Below are positions 16,494-21,190 of a DNA stretch of 21,190 nt, one piece after another. A program made the position numbers and the translations under genes. The stretch is taken from assembly GCF_000002995.4 (NCBI RefSeq), contig NW_025062361.1, positions 1-21,190 on the forward strand, written 5' to 3'. Position 1 is the stretch's first letter; every line of letters begins with the position of its first letter. The stretch comes from Brugia malayi. Taxonomy: Eukaryota; Nematoda; Chromadorea; Rhabditida; Onchocercidae. The notes beneath the pieces are model-generated. The model made no database searches and was not told the origin of the DNA. It saw nothing but the letters and a program-made list of their open reading frames with translations.

Positions 16494-19485
16494 TACTATG
16501 TTATGTGCATTGTACCAGTGCTGGTCGTATATTGCGTTGTCATTTTATAGTTTAAATATTAAAATACGCTTTTGTAATTAAGTTTTGCGCATAAATTCAT
16601 CAGCAAAATTAATAAAACTTTCAATTAATCATGATTTTAATTCAATTTAAGAATTTAAATTAAATTTAAATTCAAATTTAAATTTTGAATTTTTTAAAAA
16701 TTTTAAAATTTGTTATAGTTTTCTTACATTAGACAAGGAAATTGGTTCCAATTTATCAATTTCAATTTTAATTAAGTGCCAAAACTGCTAAAAAAAGCTT
16801 ATTTTGAAACTAATTGACTATGTTATGTGCATTGTACCAGTGCTGGTCGTATATTGCGTTGTTATTTTATAGTTTAAATATTAAAATACGCTTTGTAATT
16901 AAGTTTTGCGCATAAATTCATCAGCAAAATTAATAAAACTTTCAATTAATCATGATTTTAATTCAATTTAAGAATTTAAATTAAATTTAAATTCAAATTT
17001 AAATTTTGAATTTTTTAAAAATTTTAAAATTTGTTATAGTTTTCTTACATTTAGACAAGGAAATTGGTTCTAATTTATCAATTTTAATTCTAGTTAAGTG
17101 CCAAAACTACTAAAAAAAGCTTATTTTGAAATTAATTGACTATGTTACGTGCATTGTACCAGTGCTGGTCGTATATTGCGTTGTTATTTTATAGTTTAAA
17201 TATTAAAATACGCTTTTGTAATTAAGTTTTGCGCATAAATTCATCAGCAAAATTAATAAAACTTTCAATTAATCATGATTTTAATTCAATTTAAGAATTT
17301 AAATTAAATTTAAATTCAAATTTAAATTTTGAATTTTTTAAAAATTTTAAAATTTGTTATAGTTTTCTTACATTAGACAAGGAAATTGGTTCCAATTTAT
17401 CAATTTCAATTTTAATTAAGTGCCAAAACTGCTAAAAAAAGCTTATTTTGAAACTTAATTTACTATGTTATGTGCATTGTACCAGTGCTGGTCGTATATT
17501 GCGTTGTCATTTTATAGTTTAAATATTAAAATACGCTTTTGTAATTAAGTTTTGCGCATAAATTCATCAGCAAAATTAATAAAACTTTCAATTAATCATG
17601 ATTTTAATTCAATTTAAGAATTTAAATTAAATTTAAATTCAAATTTAAATTTTGAATTTTTTAAAAATTTTAAAATTTGTTATAGTTTTCTTACATTAGA
17701 CAAGGAAATTGGTTCCAATTTATCAATTTCAATTTTAATTAAGTGCCAAAACTGACTAAAAAAAGCTTATTTTGAAATTAATTGACTATGTTACGTGCAT
17801 TGTACCAGTGCTGGTCGTATATTGCGTTGTTATTTTATAGTTTAAATATTAAAATACGCTTTGTAATTAAGTTTTGCGCATAAATTCATCAGCAAAATTA
17901 ATAAAACTTTCAATTAATCATGATTTTAATTCAATTTAAGAATTTAAATTAAATTTAAATTCAAATTTAAATTTTGAATTTTTTAAAAATTTTAAAATTT
18001 GTTATAGTTTTCTTACATTAGACAAGGAAATTGGTTCCAATTTATCAATTTCAATTTTAATTAAGTGCCAAAACTGCTAAAAAAAGCTTATTTTGAAATT
18101 AATTGACTATGTTATGTGCATTGTACCAGTGCTGGTCGTATATTGCGTTGTTATTTTATAGTTTAAATATTAAAATACGCTTTTGTAATTAAGTTTTGCG
18201 CATAAATTCATCAGCAAAATTAATAAAACTTTCAATTAATCATGATTTTAATTCAATTTAAGAATTTAAATTAAATTTAAATTCAAATTTAAATTTTGAA
18301 TTTTTTAAAAATTTTAAAATTTGTTATAGTTTTCTTACATTAGACAAGGAAATTGGTTCTAATTTATCAATTTTAATTTTAATTAAGTGCCAAAACTGAC
18401 TAAAAAAAGCTTATTTTGAAATTAATTGACTATGTTATGTGCATTGTACCAGTGCTGGTCGTATATTGCGTTGTTATTTTATAGTTTAAATATTAAAATA
18501 CGCTTTTGTAATTAAGTTTTGCGCATAAATTCATCAGCAAAATTAATAAAACTTTCAATTAATCATGATTTTAATTCAATTTAAGAATTTAAATTAAATT
18601 TAAATTCAAATTTAAATTTTGAATTTTTTAAAAATTTTAAAATTTGTTATAGTTTTCTTACATTAGACAAGGAAATTGGTTCCAATTTATCAATTTCAAT
18701 TTTAATTAAGTGCCAAAACTGCTAAAAAAAGCTTATTTTGAAACTAATTACTATGTTATGTGCATTGTACCAGTGCTGGTCGTATATTGCGTTGTTATTT
18801 TATAGTTTAAATATTAAAATACGCTTTTGTAATTAAGTTTTGCGCATAAATTCATCAGCAAAATTAATAAAACTTTCAATTAATCATGATTTTAATTCAA
18901 TTTAAGAATTTAAATTAAATTTAAATTCAAATTTAAATTTTGAATTTTTTAAAAATTTTAAAATTTGTTATAGTTTTCTTACATTAGACAAGGAAATTGG
19001 TTCTAATTTATCAATTTCAATTTTAATTAAGTGCCAAAACTGACTAAAAAAAGCTTATTTTGAAATTAATTGACTATGTTACGTGCATTGTACCAGTGCT
19101 GGTCGTATATTGCGTTGTTATTTTATAGTTTAAATATTAAAATACGCTTTTGTAATTAAGTTTTGCGCATAAATTCATCAGCAAAATTAATAAAACTTTC
19201 AATTAATCATGATTTTAATTCAATTTAAGAATTTAAATTAAATTTAAATTCAAATTTAAATTTTGAATTTTTTAAAAATTTTAAAATTTGTTATAGTTTT
19301 CTTACATTAGACAAGGAAATTGGTTCCAATTTATCAATTTCAATTTTTATTAAGTGCCAAAACTGCTAAAAAAAGCTTATTTTGAAACTAATTACCATGT
19401 TATGTGCATTGTACCAGTGCTGGTCGTATATTGCGTTGTTATTTTATAGTTTAAATATTAAAATACGCTTTTGTAATTAAGTTTT

Positions 19486-19677
19486 GCGCATAAATTCATC
19501 AGCAAAATTAATAAAACTTTCAATTAATCATGATTTTAATTCAATTTAAGAATTTAAATTAAATTTAAATTCAAATTTAAATTTTGAATTTTTTAAAAAT
19601 TTTAAAATTTGTTATAGTTTTCTTACATTTGACAAGGAAATTGGTTCTAATTTATCAATTTTAACTCTAGTTAAGTG
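19486..19677 (+). repeat. Truncated HhaI monomer
   Basis: The monomer runs normally to AGTTAAGTGC and then jumps to AAAATTAATAAAACTTTC, near the start of the next monomer. The HindIII site, the GC-richer core and the next HhaI site are all skipped. The GCGC spacing of 496 bp equals one full unit plus about 174 bp. Confidence 0.9.
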
Positions 19678-21190
19678 CAAAATTAATAAAACTTTCAATT
19701 AATCATGATTTTAATTCAATTTAAGAATTTAAATGAAATTTAAATTCAAATTTAAATTTGAATTTTTTAAAAATTTTAAAATTTGTTATAGTTTTCTTAC
19801 ATTAGACAAGGAAATTGGTTCTAATTTATCAATTTTAACTCTAGTTAAGTGCCAAAACTACTAAAAAAAGCTTATTTTGAAACTAATTCACCATGTTATG
19901 TGCATTGTACCAGTGCTGGTCGTATATTGCGTTGTTATTTTATAGTTTAAATATTAAAATACGCTTTTGTAATTAAGTTTTGCGCATAAATTCATCAGCA
20001 AAATTAATAAAACTTTCAATTAATCATGATTTTAATTCAATTTAAGAATTTAAATTAAATTTAAATTCAAATTTAAATTTTGAATTTTTTAAAAATTTTA
20101 AAATTTGTTATAGTTTTCTTACATTAGACAAGGAAATTGGTTCCAATTTATCAATTTCAATTTTTATTAAGTGCCAAAACTGCTAAAAAAAGCTTATTTT
20201 GAACCTAATTTACCATGTTATGTGCATTGTACCAGTGCTGGTCGTATATTGCGTTGTTATTTTATAGTTTAAATATTAAAATACGCTTTGTAATTAAGTT
20301 TTGCGCATAAATTCATCAGCAAAATTAATAAAACTTTCAATTAATCATGATTTTAATTCAATTTAAGAATTTAAATTAAATTTAAATTCAAATTTAAATT
20401 TTGAATTTTTTAAAAATTTTAAAATTTGTTATAGTTTTCTTACATTTGACAAGGAAATTGGTTCTAATTTATCAATTTTAACTCTAGTTAAGTGCCAAAA
20501 CTACTAAAAAAAGCTTATTTTGAAATTAATTGACTATGTTACGTGCATTGTACCAGTGCTGGTCGTATATTGCGTTGTCATTTTATAGTTTAAATTTTAA
20601 AATACGCTTTTGTAATTAAGTTTTGCGCATAAATTCATCAGCAAAATTAATAAAACTTTCAATTAATCATGATTTTAATTCAATTTAAGAATTTAAATTA
20701 AATTTAAATTCAAATTTAAATTTTGAATTTTTTAAAAATTTTAAAATTTGTTATAGTTTTCTTACATTAGACAAGGAAATTGGTTCCAATTTATCAATTT
20801 CAATTTTAATTAAGTGCCAAAACTGACTAAAAAAAGCTTATTTTGAAATTAATTGACTATGTTATGTGCATTGTACCAGTGCTGGTCGTATATTGCGTTG
20901 TTATTTTATAGTTTAAATATTTAAAATACGCTTTTGTAATTAAGTTTTGCGCATAAATTCATCAGCAAAATTAATAAAACTTTCAATTAATCATGATTTT
21001 AATTCAATTTAAGAATTTAAATTAAATTTAAATTCAAATTTAAATTTTGAATTTTTTAAAAATTTTAAAATTTGTTATAGTTTTCTTACATTTGACAAGG
21101 AAATTGGTTCTAATTTATCAATTTTAACTCTAGTTAAGTGCCAAAACTACTAAAAAAAGCTTATTTTGAAACTAATTCACCATGTTACTA

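Larger units (their letters stand above)
15817..21190 (+). repeat. Brugia HhaI satellite, array 3
   Basis: Sixteen GCGC sites: 15944, 16265, 16587, 16908, 17231, 17554, 17876, 18198, 18521, 18842, 19165, 19486, 19982, 20303, 20625 and 20949. Spacing is 321-324 bp except 19486-19982 (496 bp), which contains one truncated monomer. The array continues beyond the window. Monomers are highly uniform. They differ at GGTTCCAA versus GGTTCTAA, at ACTGC, ACTAC or ACTGAC, and in the stretch between TTTTGAA and ATGTTA. No gene is visible. Confidence 0.96.

Overview
The window is nuclear, gene-poor, AT-rich heterochromatin of a filarial nematode of the genus Brugia. The main evidence is the tandem monomer of about 322 bp carrying one GCGC (HhaI) site per unit. 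I recognise it as the Brugia HhaI satellite, the repeat used as a diagnostic target for these worms. I cannot separate B. malayi, B. pahangi and B. timori by eye. No intact protein-coding gene is visible, and there is no sign of a bacterial or Wolbachia segment.

Layout: HhaI array 1 (1-2900, 9 HhaI sites), a non-satellite cassette (2901-8614), HhaI array 2 (8615-10370, 5 sites), a second copy of the same cassette (10371-15816), and HhaI array 3 (15817-21190, 16 sites, running off the edge). The two cassettes start and end at the same points inside a satellite monomer and differ mainly by small indels. Cassette plus flanking satellite is therefore a unit of about 7.2 kb, present twice.

Each cassette holds, in order: (i) about 0.9 kb of unrecognised AT-rich DNA with a long A-run; (ii) a GT-rich minisatellite of 11/22-bp units (about 1.08 kb in copy 1, 0.74 kb in copy 2) with a conserved 58-bp tail; (iii) four exons of a stomatin/MEC-2-like (SPFH/band 7) gene on the + strand, broken by an in-frame stop, a frameshift and damaged splice donors, and lacking both ends of the gene; (iv) a short second minisatellite with the same tail; (v) a nuclear copy of mitochondrial DNA (NUMT) on the - strand, reading from its 5' end: cox3, AT-rich control-like region, tRNA-Ala, tRNA-Leu, tRNA-Asn, tRNA-Met, a tRNA-Lys remnant, a poly(A/T) junction, part of nad1, and a second tiny cox3 piece.

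The genes do not work together. This is a trap of decayed gene fragments and organelle DNA inside satellite, later amplified as a block. Lesions shared by both copies show that the stomatin fragment and the NUMT were broken before the duplication. The items most worth following are the higher-order satellite-cassette unit, the minisatellite-plus-tail family, the mosaic NUMT, and a two-monomer alternation in array 3.
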